From the NCBI GenBank assembly GCA_017937095.1, contig JAGBEG010000010.1:186001-250000 (forward strand): a stretch of 64,000 bases of DNA, written 5' to 3'. Each line of letters opens with the position of its first letter. Positions within the stretch are counted from its first letter, which is position 1. Shown here in pieces: positions 32,968 to 41,572 of the stretch. Made by a program: the position numbers and the translations under genes. The stretch is from Roseburia sp. (GTDB taxonomy: Bacteria; Bacillota; Clostridia; Lachnospirales; Lachnospiraceae). The notes beneath the pieces were generated by a model. That model worked only from the letters and a program-made list of their open reading frames with translations, did not search any database and had not been told where the DNA came from.

Positions 32968-34404
32968 ATGAATAGTAGTAATGATAGCCTGGCTATGCAG
33001 CGCATTACCAGGTTAGTTGACGAGAACAGTTTCATGGAAATCGGTTCTCTCGTAACCGCAAGAAGCACAGACTTTAATCTTGCAGCAACAGACACCCCAT
33101 CCGACGGTGTCATCACCGGTCATGGACTGATCGACGGCAATCTGGTGTTTATCTATAGCCAGAATGCAGCCGTATTGAACGGAACGATCGGTGAGATGCA
33201 CGCGAAGAAGATTGCGGCTGTCTATGATATGGCGATGAAGATGGGAGCGCCGGTCATCGGTTTTATCGACTGTGCAGGTATGCGTCTGCAGGAGTCTGTT
33301 GACGCGTTGGACGGCTTCGGACAGATTTATGCGAAGCAGGTCGCTGCATCCGGCGTAGTTCCGCAGATCTGCGCAGTATTCGGAAGCTGCGGCGGCGGAC
33401 TTGCTGTTGTTCCTGCACTCTGCGATTTCGCATTTATTGAGGAGAGCAAGGGCAGGATGTTTGTTAATTCTCCGAATGCCATCGATGGCAACCGTATCGA
33501 GAAGTGCGATACATCCGCAGCAAAGTTCCAGGGCGAGGAGAACGGCTGCATCGATGCAGTGGGAACAGAGGATGAGATCCTTGCAGATATCCGCGAGCTT
33601 GTCGGCATGCTGCCGCTCAACAATGAGGGCGATGTATATACGGAGGAGTGTGAGGACGATCTGAACCGCGCATGCGAGAGCATGGATGCGATGAAGGGCG
33701 ACCCGAGATACCTTCTGACAGAGATTTCCGATGGACATGTCTTCTTTGAGACAAAGGCAGGTTATGCAAAGGATATGGTAACCGGATTCATCAAATTAAA
33801 CGGTATGACCGTCGGTGCGGTTGCAAACTGCACAGAGGTATATGATGAGGAAGGAAAGAAAGCAGAGGAATTTGACAACGTATTATCTGCAAAGGGATGC
33901 AGTAAGGCGTCTGATTTCGTTTCCTTCTGTGACGCGTTCGAGATTCCGGTTCTGACGCTTACCAATGTGAAGGGCTTCAAGGCGTGCATGTGCTCTGAGA
34001 AGAGACTTGCGAAGGAACTGGCGCATCTGACAAGCGCTTTTGCAGGCGCTACATGTCCGAAGGTGAATCTCATTACCGGAGAAGCATATGGAAGCGCATA
34101 TGTTGTGATGAACTCCAAGTCCGTCGGCGCTGATTTCGTATACGCATGGACGGATGCAAAGGTCGGCATGATGGATGCAGAGCTTGCAGCGAAGATCATG
34201 TATGCGGATGCTTCTGCGGACGAGCTTGCAGCGAAGGCAAAAGAGTACGACGCGCTGCAGGGCAGCGTTATGACAGCAGCGAGAAGAGGCTATGTAGACC
34301 TTGTGATTGATCCTGCTGACACAAGAAAATATCTTGTAAATGCATTTGAATTGTTATACACGAAGTGTGCAGGCACACCGGACAAGAAGCATGGAACGAA
34401 GTAG
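32968..34404 (+). CDS. Biotin-dependent acyl-CoA carboxyltransferase (MmdA/12S-like)
   Basis: This 478-residue protein has the two crotonase-like halves of acetyl/propionyl-CoA carboxyltransferases: the N-terminal half with GFIDCAGMRLQESVDAL and CAVFGSCGGGLAVVPA, and the C-terminal half with LTLTNVKGF, AKELAHLTSAFAGATCPKVN and GEAYGSAYVVMNSKSVGADF. It is somewhat shorter than the roughly 510 residues usual for the family. It transfers carboxyl between biotin and an acyl-CoA such as methylmalonyl-CoA. GGAGGG (32955-32960) fixes the start at 32968 instead of 32953. It heads a five-gene operon. Confidence 0.85.
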   Translation: MNSSNDSLAMQRITRLVDENSFMEIGSLVTARSTDFNLAATDTPSDGVITGHGLIDGNLVFIYSQNAAVLNGTIGEMHAKKIAAVYDMAMKMGAPVIGFIDCAGMRLQESVDALDGFGQIYAKQVAASGVVPQICAVFGSCGGGLAVVPALCDFAFIEESKGRMFVNSPNAIDGNRIEKCDTSAAKFQGEENGCIDAVGTEDEILADIRELVGMLPLNNEGDVYTEECEDDLNRACESMDAMKGDPRYLLTEISDGHVFFETKAGYAKDMVTGFIKLNGMTVGAVANCTEVYDEEGKKAEEFDNVLSAKGCSKASDFVSFCDAFEIPVLTLTNVKGFKACMCSEKRLAKELAHLTSAFAGATCPKVNLITGEAYGSAYVVMNSKSVGADFVYAWTDAKVGMMDAELAAKIMYADASADELAAKAKEYDALQGSVMTAARRGYVDLVIDPADTRKYLVNAFELLYTKCAGTPDKKHGTK

Positions 34405-34417
34405 AAAGGTGAAGTTT

Positions 34418-35149
34418 ATGAAGAAAAAATTATCTCTTATTCTTTGTCTTTGTTTTATGGTTCTGGGACTGGCAGCATGTGGAGAGAATCCGAAGTCCGT
34501 TGATTACTTTGGAATGACCTACGATGATATTCAGAGTATGATGGAGCAGGAAGTAGCTACACTGGTGTCATTTACAGACGACGACAGAGCTTATATACAG
34601 GCATACGGCGCGGATACGGCGATTAAGCTTGTTGAGACATGGGATGAGGCAACAGCCGATCTGGAAGCTTATCAGGGACTGGGTGAGTTTTCCATTACAA
34701 AGACACAGGATACCATGACGGTAGAACAGATCATCGAATTCCCGGGCAGGGAAGTGGTTGTTTCTCATGTGTATACCTATAATTACGAAACCGAGCAGGC
34801 GGAGCTTACCGATGCGTCTGTGGATAAGGTGTATACGCTTGGCGAGAAGATGGAAAAGGCGGGGCTTAACACATTGATGGGAATGGGAACTGTGTTCGTG
34901 GTTCTGATTCTGATCAGCCTGATTATTTATTGTTTCCGTTTCATTTCCGTAGTGCAGGATAAGATTTCCGGTAAGGGGAAGACAGCAGAAGCGAAGACAG
35001 AGGGAACGGTTGCAGAGCAGATTGAGCAAAGAGAAACACAGCAGCTTACCGATGATCTGGAACTGGTTGCAGTTATCTCGGCGGCAGTCGCTGCAGCGAG
35101 CGGTACATCCGCAGACGGCTTTGTTGTGAGATCGATTCGCAGACGCTAA
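34418..35149 (+). CDS. OadG-like gamma subunit, lipoprotein with extra N-terminal domain
   Basis: This 243-residue protein starts with a lipoprotein signal (lipobox LAAC, Cys about residue 21), has an exported domain of roughly 120 residues, then a single membrane helix (GMGTVFVVLILISLIIYCF) and a cytosolic tail ending in DDLELVAVISAAVAAASG, the OadG/MmdD signature. Gamma subunits hold the Na+ pump together. The large exported N-terminal domain is not part of ordinary OadG proteins. AAAGGTGA precedes the ATG at 34418. Confidence 0.82.
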   Translation: MKKKLSLILCLCFMVLGLAACGENPKSVDYFGMTYDDIQSMMEQEVATLVSFTDDDRAYIQAYGADTAIKLVETWDEATADLEAYQGLGEFSITKTQDTMTVEQIIEFPGREVVVSHVYTYNYETEQAELTDASVDKVYTLGEKMEKAGLNTLMGMGTVFVVLILISLIIYCFRFISVVQDKISGKGKTAEAKTEGTVAEQIEQRETQQLTDDLELVAVISAAVAAASGTSADGFVVRSIRRR

Positions 35150-35154
35150 ATCGA

Positions 35155-35321
35155 ATGAACCAGAGGGTTCATCCGATTGAAAGTTCGCAGAGCGAACTTT
35201 CGGGTTACCAAAGCCCATGCCAGAGGGCATTTCGCAAAGAAGTTCTAAGTTTCACACTGAAGAACGCAAAAGCAGCGTTCTTCGCATCGATGATGCGGAG
35301 ACTGCATCTGATTGAAAGTTC
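35155..35321 (+). other. Intercistronic hairpin region within the pump operon
   Basis: The 213-base gap between gamma and biotin-carrier genes is full of hairpins: ATGAACC/GGTTCAT (35155-35172), GAAAGTTCGC/GCGAACTTTC (35179-35201, loop AGA) and GAACGC/GCGTTC. CATCYGATTGAAAGTTC occurs directly repeated at 35170-35186 and 35305-35321. No T-runs follow. It probably shapes mRNA processing and raises stability of the downstream carrier mRNA. Confidence 0.65.
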
Positions 35322-35362
35322 TAATATAGAAATTCAGACAAATTATTTAGGAGGAAGATTTA

Positions 35363-35731
35363 ATGAAGAGCTATACGATTACAGTAAATGGGACTGTTTA
35401 TGATGTAACAGTAGAAGAGAACGGCGCAGTGAGCGCACCGGCAGCAGCGCCGAGACGTGCGGCAGCAGCACCTGCACCGGCAGCGAAGTCGGCGGCAGCA
35501 CCGGCAGCCGGAGCAGGCAGTGTTAAGATCGAGGCAGGAGCAGCCGGAAAGGTATTCAAGATTGAGGCTTCTGTCGGAACTTCCGTAAAGAAGGGCGATA
35601 CAATCTTGATCTTAGAGATTATGAAAATGGAGACTCCGGTTGTCGCTACCGAGGACGGTACAGTGGCAAGCATCAATGTAAGTGTTGGAGATATGGTAGA
35701 AGCGGGCGCATTACTTGCAACATTAAACTAA
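35363..35731 (+). CDS. Biotin carboxyl carrier protein (1.3S/MmdC-like)
   Basis: This 122-residue carrier has a short N-terminal segment (KSYTITVNGTVYDVTVEENG), a flexible Ala/Pro linker (about 24-52) and a biotinyl domain with EIMKMETPV; Lys88 is the biotinylation site. It shuttles carboxyl groups between the two carboxyltransferases and the membrane pump. AGGAGGAAG lies before the ATG. Its linker matches that of OadA and transcarboxylase 1.3S domains, but here it is a separate gene. Confidence 0.93.
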   Translation: MKSYTITVNGTVYDVTVEENGAVSAPAAAPRRAAAAPAPAAKSAAAPAAGAGSVKIEAGAAGKVFKIEASVGTSVKKGDTILILEIMKMETPVVATEDGTVASINVSVGDMVEAGALLATLN

Positions 35732-35746
35732 TTTAGGAGGAAGACA

Positions 35747-36895
35747 ATGAGTTATTTTATGGAGACAATGGATAACCTCCTGCATCAGACCGCGTTTTTT
35801 AACCTGAGCGTGGGAAATGTCGTAATGATTGCTGTTGCGTGTTTCTTCCTGCTTCTGGCGATAAAGTTCGGTTTTGAGCCGCTGCTGCTTGTACCGATTG
35901 CATTTGGTATGCTGCTTGTAAATATCTATCCTGATATTTTTGCAAGCCCGGAGCAGATGAGCAACGGTGTAGGCGGATTATTCCACTATTTTTACATTCT
36001 GGACGAATGGTCGATTCTGCCTTCTCTGATTTTCCTCGGAGTAGGGGCAATGACTGATTTTGGTCCGTTGATTGCAAATCCGATCAGCTTCCTTTTGGGA
36101 GCTGCGGCGCAGTTTGGTATTTTCGGAGCATATTTCCTTGCAATTCTGCTCGGTTTTAATGATAAGGCGGCAGCCGCTGTTTCCATCATTGGTGGAGCAG
36201 ACGGACCTACTTCGATTTTCCTTGCCGGAAAGCTTGGACAGTCGGGATTGATGGGACCGATTGCAGTGGCAGCGTATTCTTATATGGCATTGGTACCGAT
36301 TATCCAGCCGCCGATCATGAAGCTGTTTACAACGAAGAAGGAGCGTGCGATCAAGATGCAGAATCTGCGTCCGGTTTCCAAGTTGGAGCGCATTCTGTTC
36401 CCGATTGTTGTTACAATTGTGGTGTGTACGATTCTTCCGACGACAGCGCCGCTTGTCGGTATGCTGATGCTTGGCAACCTGTTCCGTGAGTCTGGCGTAG
36501 TTCGTCAGTTAAGTGAGACGGCTTCTAATGCTCTTATGTATATCGTTGTTATCCTGCTCGGAACCTCCGTAGGTGCTTCTACGAGTGCTGAGGCGTTCTT
36601 AAATGCAACAACGCTCAAAATTGTTTTCTTAGGACTGGTTGCATTTATGTTTGGTACGGCGGCAGGCGTACTGTTCGGTAAGCTCTTATGCTATATCACA
36701 AAGGGCAAGATCAATCCTCTGATTGGTTCAGCAGGTGTTTCCGCTGTTCCGATGGCAGCCCGTGTATCGCAGAAGGTGGGAGCAGAGGAAGACCCGACAA
36801 ACTTTTTACTTATGCACGCAATGGGACCGAACGTTGCCGGCGTTATCGGTACGGCAGTAGCAGCCGGTGTATTCATGGCAATTTTCGGAATTTAG
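35747..36895 (+). CDS. oadB: Na+-translocating decarboxylase beta subunit
   Basis: This 382-residue membrane protein of the OadB/MmdB/GcdB family has about nine to ten hydrophobic segments. The conserved ion-site segment [15 protein letters not shown] is present, with [17 protein letters not shown] before it and [11 protein letters not shown] and [11 protein letters not shown] later. It decarboxylates carboxybiotin and exports Na+. AGGAGGAAGACA precedes the ATG. The gene name oadB is used generically; the physiological substrate of the complex is uncertain. Confidence 0.92.
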   Translation: MSYFMETMDNLLHQTAFFNLSVGNVVMIAVACFFLLLAIKFGFEPLLLVPIAFGMLLVNIYPDIFASPEQMSNGVGGLFHYFYILDEWSILPSLIFLGVGAMTDFGPLIANPISFLLGAAAQFGIFGAYFLAILLGFNDKAAAAVSIIGGADGPTSIFLAGKLGQSGLMGPIAVAAYSYMALVPIIQPPIMKLFTTKKERAIKMQNLRPVSKLERILFPIVVTIVVCTILPTTAPLVGMLMLGNLFRESGVVRQLSETASNALMYIVVILLGTSVGASTSAEAFLNATTLKIVFLGLVAFMFGTAAGVLFGKLLCYITKGKINPLIGSAGVSAVPMAARVSQKVGAEEDPTNFLLMHAMGPNVAGVIGTAVAAGVFMAIFGI

Positions 36896-36944
36896 GAATA
36901 AGCAGGGTGGCTTGAACACCCGCTGATTTTAGGAGGATAGATAC

Positions 36945-38363
36945 ATGTCAGAAGTTGGAACAAAACCAATTAAAATAACTGAGACTGTGCTGCGTGATGC
37001 ACATCAGTCTCTGATTGCAACCAGAATGACAACCGAGCAGATGCTTCCGATCGTTGATAAGATGGATAAGGTCGGCTACAATGCGGTAGAGTGCTGGGGC
37101 GGAGCTACGTTTGATGCGTCTCTTCGTTTCTTAAAGGAAGATCCGTGGGATCGTCTCCGCAAGTTGAGAGACGGTTTTAAGAATACCAAGCTGCAGATGT
37201 TATTCCGTGGACAGAATATTCTGGGATATCGTCCGTATGCTGATGATGTGGTAGAGTATTTCGTACAGAAGTCTATTGCAAACGGTATTGATATTATCCG
37301 TATCTTTGACTGTCTGAATGATATCCGTAATTTACAGACGGCAGTTACCGCTTGTAACAAGGAGAAGGGACATGCACAGGTTGCATTATCCTATACGCTC
37401 GGTGATGCGTATACCCTTGATTACTGGATGGATATGGCAAAGAGAGTAGAAGATATGGGCGCTAATTCCCTGTGTATCAAGGATATGGCAGGTCTTCTGA
37501 CTCCGTATAAGGCAGAGGAGCTTGTAAAGGCATTAAAGTCATCCACGAGCCTGCCGATCGAGCTTCACACACACTACACTTCCGGTGTCGCTTCCATGAC
37601 TTACATGAAGGCAATCGAGGCAGGCGTAGACATTATCGACACGGCAATATCTCCGTTCGCACTTGGAACGAGCCAGCCGGCAACAGAGGTTATGGCTGAG
37701 GCATTCCGCGGAACAGAGTATGATCCGGGCTTTGATCAGATGCTTCTGAAAGAAATCGCTGATTACTTCCGCCCGATTCGTGAGGACGCATTAAAGAGCG
37801 GTCTGATGAACCCGAAGGTTCTTGGTGTGGATATCCAGACGCTGTTGTATCAGGTTCCGGGCGGTATGTTGTCCAACATGGTATCCCAGTTGAAGGAGCA
37901 GAACGCAGAGGACAAGTACATGGAGGTTCTCGAGGAGATTCCGCGTGTGCGTAAGGATCTCGGTGAGCCGCCTCTTGTTACCCCGTCTTCCCAGATCGTC
38001 GGTACGCAGGCAGTGTTCAACGTGCTGATGGGCGAGCGCTACAAGGTCGCTACCAAGGAGACAAAGGATGTGCTGCTTGGAAAGTACGGACAGACTGTAA
38101 AGCCGTTTAATCCGGAAGTTGTAGACAAGGTGCTCGGTGAGGAGAAGAAGAACGCGATCACATGCAGATATGCAGATCTTCTCGAGCCGGAGCTTGATAA
38201 GATCGAGGCTGAGATGAAGCAGTGGAAACAGCAGGATGAGGATGTATTGTCTTACGCACTGTTCCCGCAGGTTGCAACCGAGTTCTTCAAGTATCGTGAG
38301 GCGCAGCAGAAGAAGGTTGACGCTTCCGTTGCCGATACGAAGAACGGAGCTTATCCGGTATAA
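36945..38363 (+). CDS. Oxaloacetate decarboxylase/pyruvate carboxyltransferase alpha-type subunit (5S/PycB-like)
   Basis: This 472-residue carboxyltransferase has the metal-binding TIM barrel (ETVLRDAHQSLIATRMTTEQ; VECWGGATFDASLRFL; ELHTHYTSGVASMTYMKA) and the conserved PASS-type helical domain (SMVSQLKEQ; VTPSSQIVGTQAVFN). It exchanges carboxyl between biotin and pyruvate/oxaloacetate. It stops before a biotinyl domain, so the carrier encoded upstream must serve it. AGGAGG precedes the ATG. A terminator follows, closing the operon. Confidence 0.92.
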   Translation: MSEVGTKPIKITETVLRDAHQSLIATRMTTEQMLPIVDKMDKVGYNAVECWGGATFDASLRFLKEDPWDRLRKLRDGFKNTKLQMLFRGQNILGYRPYADDVVEYFVQKSIANGIDIIRIFDCLNDIRNLQTAVTACNKEKGHAQVALSYTLGDAYTLDYWMDMAKRVEDMGANSLCIKDMAGLLTPYKAEELVKALKSSTSLPIELHTHYTSGVASMTYMKAIEAGVDIIDTAISPFALGTSQPATEVMAEAFRGTEYDPGFDQMLLKEIADYFRPIREDALKSGLMNPKVLGVDIQTLLYQVPGGMLSNMVSQLKEQNAEDKYMEVLEEIPRVRKDLGEPPLVTPSSQIVGTQAVFNVLMGERYKVATKETKDVLLGKYGQTVKPFNPEVVDKVLGEEKKNAITCRYADLLEPELDKIEAEMKQWKQQDEDVLSYALFPQVATEFFKYREAQQKKVDASVADTKNGAYPV

Positions 38364-38393
38364 TCGGAATGTGAATTTTTGAAGTATATGGGG

Positions 38394-38433
38394 CACCCCG
38401 GCGTCACAGAAATGTGATGCCGGGGTGTTTTTG
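38394..38433 (+). terminator. Terminator of the pump operon
   Basis: CACCCCGGCGTCAC and GTGATGCCGGGGTG form a 14-bp stem with one G-U pair and a six-base loop, followed by TTTTTG. Confidence 0.92.
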
Positions 38434-38454
38434 CTCTATAGGAAATACCGTGTT
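38434..38454. repeat. Short dispersed repeat CTCTATAGGAAATACCG-type
   Basis: The 21 bases starting CTCTATAGGAAATACCGTG recur, with one change, at 54152-54172 and at 63641-63661, each time right after a terminator. This copy lacks the long palindromic 3' part present at 63667-63725. Confidence 0.7.
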
Positions 38455-38464
38455 GGAGAGCGTC

Positions 38465-38962
38465 TTAGACAACCCGTATCACGCCGCAGGCGATTTTTGA
38501 CCCGGAATCTCCGGCAGGCTGCGAGGTAAAATCATCGCGCATCCGGTGGACGACGACAGATTTTCCGATGACTTCGGGAACGACAAGACGTTTGTCATAA
38601 AATGCGGTCCACGCATAGCCATGGTTCCCGAACAGCGGGATCAGATCTCCGGAGTGCTCCGGGTGCGGAAGCGGACCAAGCTCTTTTCGGTTATAGTGTC
38701 CTCCGGTCCGGTCGAAGGGCGGCGTGCAGTCGCCGTACTCGTGAATGTGCATGGCATAGAAATCGGTAGAGCCTGGCGTTGTCACATTGGGAAGCCCGAA
38801 AAATTCAGCTTCGATCAGCGTCCCTTCATAATCGGTAAAATAGAACTTTACCAGTCCGGAGAGTCCGGGATAATCACGGTTTCCGGTCACCCACGCGGTG
38901 GCGTCGGGCGGATTGTTCAGCATGGTTCTGATAAAGGTTAGTCCAGGGGTAATTTCTCTCAT
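38465..38962 (-). CDS. Cu/Zn superoxide dismutase-like protein
   Basis: This 165-residue protein has the metal ligands of Cu/Zn SOD in order: His72 and His74 (HIHEYGDC), His89 (GGHYN), His100, His103 and Asp106 (LPHPEHSGD) and His139 (VVVH). Cys79 and Cys159 (DSGSKIACG) match the structural disulfide pair. The late GDSGSK loop is present but the usual arginine near the active site is not obvious. There is no signal peptide, so it would stay in the cytosol, unlike most bacterial SodC. It is probably monocistronic, oriented opposite to the neighbours. Confidence 0.85.
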   Translation of the reverse strand: MREITPGLTFIRTMLNNPPDATAWVTGNRDYPGLSGLVKFYFTDYEGTLIEAEFFGLPNVTTPGSTDFYAMHIHEYGDCTPPFDRTGGHYNRKELGPLPHPEHSGDLIPLFGNHGYAWTAFYDKRLVVPEVIGKSVVVHRMRDDFTSQPAGDSGSKIACGVIRVV

Positions 38963-39041
38963 AAAAACTCTTTTTGTTTATCATATGCAGATAATTGTAA
39001 AATGCGATTGACGGTTTTCGTTCAATTTTGCGGTGAAAATA

Positions 39042-39070
39042 TTGACGATATGGTACAAAAGTATTATGAT
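39042..39070 (+). promoter_or_regulatory. Promoter of cheW-mcp
   Basis: TTGACG (39042-39047) and TATGAT (39065-39070) are 17 bases apart, 34 bases before the ATG. It is sigma-A type, not a flagellar sigma-28 site. Confidence 0.78.
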
Positions 39071-39103
39071 TAAACTATTGTTATGAATGAAAGGTGGGGG
39101 GAT

Positions 39104-39613
39104 ATGTCAGAGGAATTGATGGAGAAGCTTGAGGAGGAGAGTATTACTCGATATGAATTCATGACATTTCAAATGGGGAAGGAATTTTTTGGCATAAGTA
39201 TTGAATATGTCGATGAGATTGTAGCAATGCAGCCAATCACGCTGATTCCCGAGACGCCGGATTATGTGAAGGGGCTGATTAATCTTCGGGGGAAGATTAT
39301 TCCGGTGATTGACGTCAGAATGAAGTTCGGAATGGAGCCGGCGGAATATACGGATCGAACCTGCGTGATCGTGATTCACGTCGGGGCGACGGTAGTGGGA
39401 CTGATTGTAGAGAAGATCGCAGAGGTGCATGATGTCACGGACGAGAATCTGATTCCGCTCCCCAAGACGCATGACCATTGGGAATTTCAGGAGGACGATT
39501 ACATCTATAGCCTTGCAAAGGCGGGAAACAAGGTAATTTTGCTGCTGCAGGTGGAAAAGCTGCTCGAAACAGAGGATGCAGAGCCTGCCGGGGAAGAGCA
39601 GGAAGAAGAATAG
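39104..39613 (+). CDS. cheW: Chemotaxis coupling protein CheW
   Basis: This 169-residue CheW links receptors to the CheA kinase. It has YEFMTFQMGKEFFGISIEYV, ITLIPETPDYVKGLINLRGK (the strongly conserved core) and IPVIDVRMKFGM. A short acidic tail (EDAEPAGEEQEEE) is added. ATG 39083 is in frame, but the purine-rich AAGGTGGGGGG just before 39104 marks the start. A receptor gene follows 19 bases later in the same operon, so this CheW may serve that receptor. Confidence 0.93.
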   Translation: MSEELMEKLEEESITRYEFMTFQMGKEFFGISIEYVDEIVAMQPITLIPETPDYVKGLINLRGKIIPVIDVRMKFGMEPAEYTDRTCVIVIHVGATVVGLIVEKIAEVHDVTDENLIPLPKTHDHWEFQEDDYIYSLAKAGNKVILLLQVEKLLETEDAEPAGEEQEEE

Positions 39614-39632
39614 ACGAACGGAGGAAGTCGTT

Positions 39633-41339
39633 ATGAAAGAAACAAAGGCTACGGGGATGTCAGTCAGAGGAAGACTGATCATCTTTGGGGTTCTGATGCT
39701 TGCGTGCATTATACTTACTGCTGTTGTAGGCGTACAGGTCGTTACGCTGACAAACCGGGCGCAGACAAAGCGCTACGACAATTACGGCAAGGGAGAACTG
39801 GCGCTTTCCGAGGCATTCAGTGATTTTCACCAGATAAAGGTTCATCTGCGGAATATGCTGTATCTGTATGCGGATGACGCTGACAAGCAGGCGGAAGAGA
39901 TCGAAAGAATGAATGAGGTCATGCAAAGCGCGGAGGCAAACCTCACGTCGTTCTCGGCAGGAATCGATCAATATGACGATAGCATAAGCGCTGATTTTCA
40001 GCAGTGCATTACTTACATAGAGGAGTACGAGGCGTCTGTGGAGCGGATGATTTCCTATGTTAATGAGAATCAGCTCGAGAGCGCAAGGCAGGAGCTTTTA
40101 ACGACCGGGGTGACTTCGGCGGATAACGCGGAAGAGGTGATGAACAGGATCGTTTCGGCACTGGAAGAGGAATCTGCAAATGCGAGTACGCAGATTGAAG
40201 AACAGATCAGTACGCTGAAAATCGGGCTTGTTCTTATATGTATCGTGAGCGTTCTCATATCGGCTGTATGCAATGTCAGCCTGATGCGTGTAATCTCAAT
40301 TCCGGTGAAACGGCTCACAGAGGCTTCCCATAAGCTGGCGGAAGGCGATATAGAGGTGGACTGTAGGAAGTACCGCAATGACGATCTGGGCGTATTGATG
40401 GACAACTTCTCTGAGATGGCAGATACGATTAAGGAGCAGGCACAGATCGCGGAGCGCATTTCGCAGGGAGATATGACGGTCGCTGTGCAGCCCCGTGGGG
40501 AACGCGATGTTCTCGGGAAAGCATTAAAGAAGCTTGTTGACGATAATAACTATATGCTTGGCAATATTATGGATGCAACCATGCAGGTGAACACAGGCGC
40601 AGGAGAGGTCGCTGCGGCAAGTCAGGCGCTTGCATCCGGCTCGACAGAGCAGGCGAGCGCAATCGAGCAGGTGACAGCCTCCATTGACGAGATCGCGGAG
40701 CGCACAAGGGAAAATGCATCCCAGGCACGCGAGGCAGATACGCTGGTTACCAATGTCAAGGACAAAGCGGTCATGGGAAATGAGCAGATGAAGTCCATGA
40801 TAGAGGCGATGAATGAAATCAATGCGTCCTCCGAGACGATTTCCAAGATTATCAAGGTAATTGACGATATTGCATTCCAGACAAATATCCTTGCGCTGAA
40901 TGCGACCGTCGAGGCGGCGAGAGCCGGAGAGCACGGAAAAGGCTTTGCAGTGGTGGCGGATGAGGTGCGCAATCTTGCCGCGAGAAGTGCGGAGGCGGCG
41001 AGCGAGACGGCGGAGATGATCGAGGATTCGATTGGCAAGGTCGGCAACGGCACGAAGATTGCGAAGAAGACGGCAGATGCTCTGGATGAAATCGTAGCGT
41101 CCATCGATCAGGTGGCATCACTGATCGGTAATATTGCGGATTCCTCTGCAAATCAGAGTACGGCGGTCACACAGATCGATCAGGCAATCGAGCAGGTTTC
41201 CCAGGTCGTACAGACGAACTCTGCGACGAGCGAGCAGTGCGCGGCGGCGAGCGAGGAATTGTCGAATCAGGCAGTGAAGCTCCGCAGTCTGATGGCAGGT
41301 TACAAGCTGGCGTCGTCTTCAGGCAGCACGCCGGAATGA
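39633..41339 (+). CDS. Methyl-accepting chemotaxis protein
   Basis: This 568-residue transmembrane receptor has a first membrane helix (LIIFGVLMLACIILTAVVGV), a four-helix-bundle-type sensor domain, a second helix (IGLVLICIVSVLISAVCNV), a HAMP domain and a signalling domain. The hairpin tip reads DDIAFQTNILALNATVEAAR, then AGEHGKGFAVVADEVRNLA; the usual Ala in NAAVEAARAGE is Thr here. It shares an operon with cheW. GGAGG fixes the start at 39633, not the earlier in-frame codon. The ligand is unknown. Confidence 0.93.
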   Translation: MKETKATGMSVRGRLIIFGVLMLACIILTAVVGVQVVTLTNRAQTKRYDNYGKGELALSEAFSDFHQIKVHLRNMLYLYADDADKQAEEIERMNEVMQSAEANLTSFSAGIDQYDDSISADFQQCITYIEEYEASVERMISYVNENQLESARQELLTTGVTSADNAEEVMNRIVSALEEESANASTQIEEQISTLKIGLVLICIVSVLISAVCNVSLMRVISIPVKRLTEASHKLAEGDIEVDCRKYRNDDLGVLMDNFSEMADTIKEQAQIAERISQGDMTVAVQPRGERDVLGKALKKLVDDNNYMLGNIMDATMQVNTGAGEVAAASQALASGSTEQASAIEQVTASIDEIAERTRENASQAREADTLVTNVKDKAVMGNEQMKSMIEAMNEINASSETISKIIKVIDDIAFQTNILALNATVEAARAGEHGKGFAVVADEVRNLAARSAEAASETAEMIEDSIGKVGNGTKIAKKTADALDEIVASIDQVASLIGNIADSSANQSTAVTQIDQAIEQVSQVVQTNSATSEQCAAASEELSNQAVKLRSLMAGYKLASSSGSTPE

Positions 41340-41404
41340 CATGAACTGCTTTCGAAGCGCGGAAGTGTGTGAAGTACAATCTGGTCTATGAAGCATGAGA
41401 AAGA

Positions 41405-41446
41405 AGTCCGTATGGGTCGGAATTGTCCGGTTCATACGGGCTTTTT
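41405..41446 (+). terminator. Terminator after the chemoreceptor gene
   Basis: AGTCCGTATG (41405-41414) pairs with CATACGGGCT (41433-41442), a 10-bp stem with one G-U pair and an 18-base loop, then TTTTT. Confidence 0.8.
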
Positions 41447-41500
41447 GCGGACTGCATCAGGATTGTCTGGGATTCTTTGCACATACTGTATCTGATTTTC

Positions 41501-41528
41501 TTGCAAAAAAGAGCGTATTTGATATAAT
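41501..41528 (+). promoter_or_regulatory. Promoter of the RpiR-type regulator gene
   Basis: TTGCAA (41501-41506) and a perfect TATAAT (41523-41528) are 16 bases apart, about 45 bases before the ATG. Confidence 0.75.
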
Positions 41529-41572
41529 GAAAATATTGGGGCGGAAATCGTTCCGCAGAAGCGAGGAGAAGT

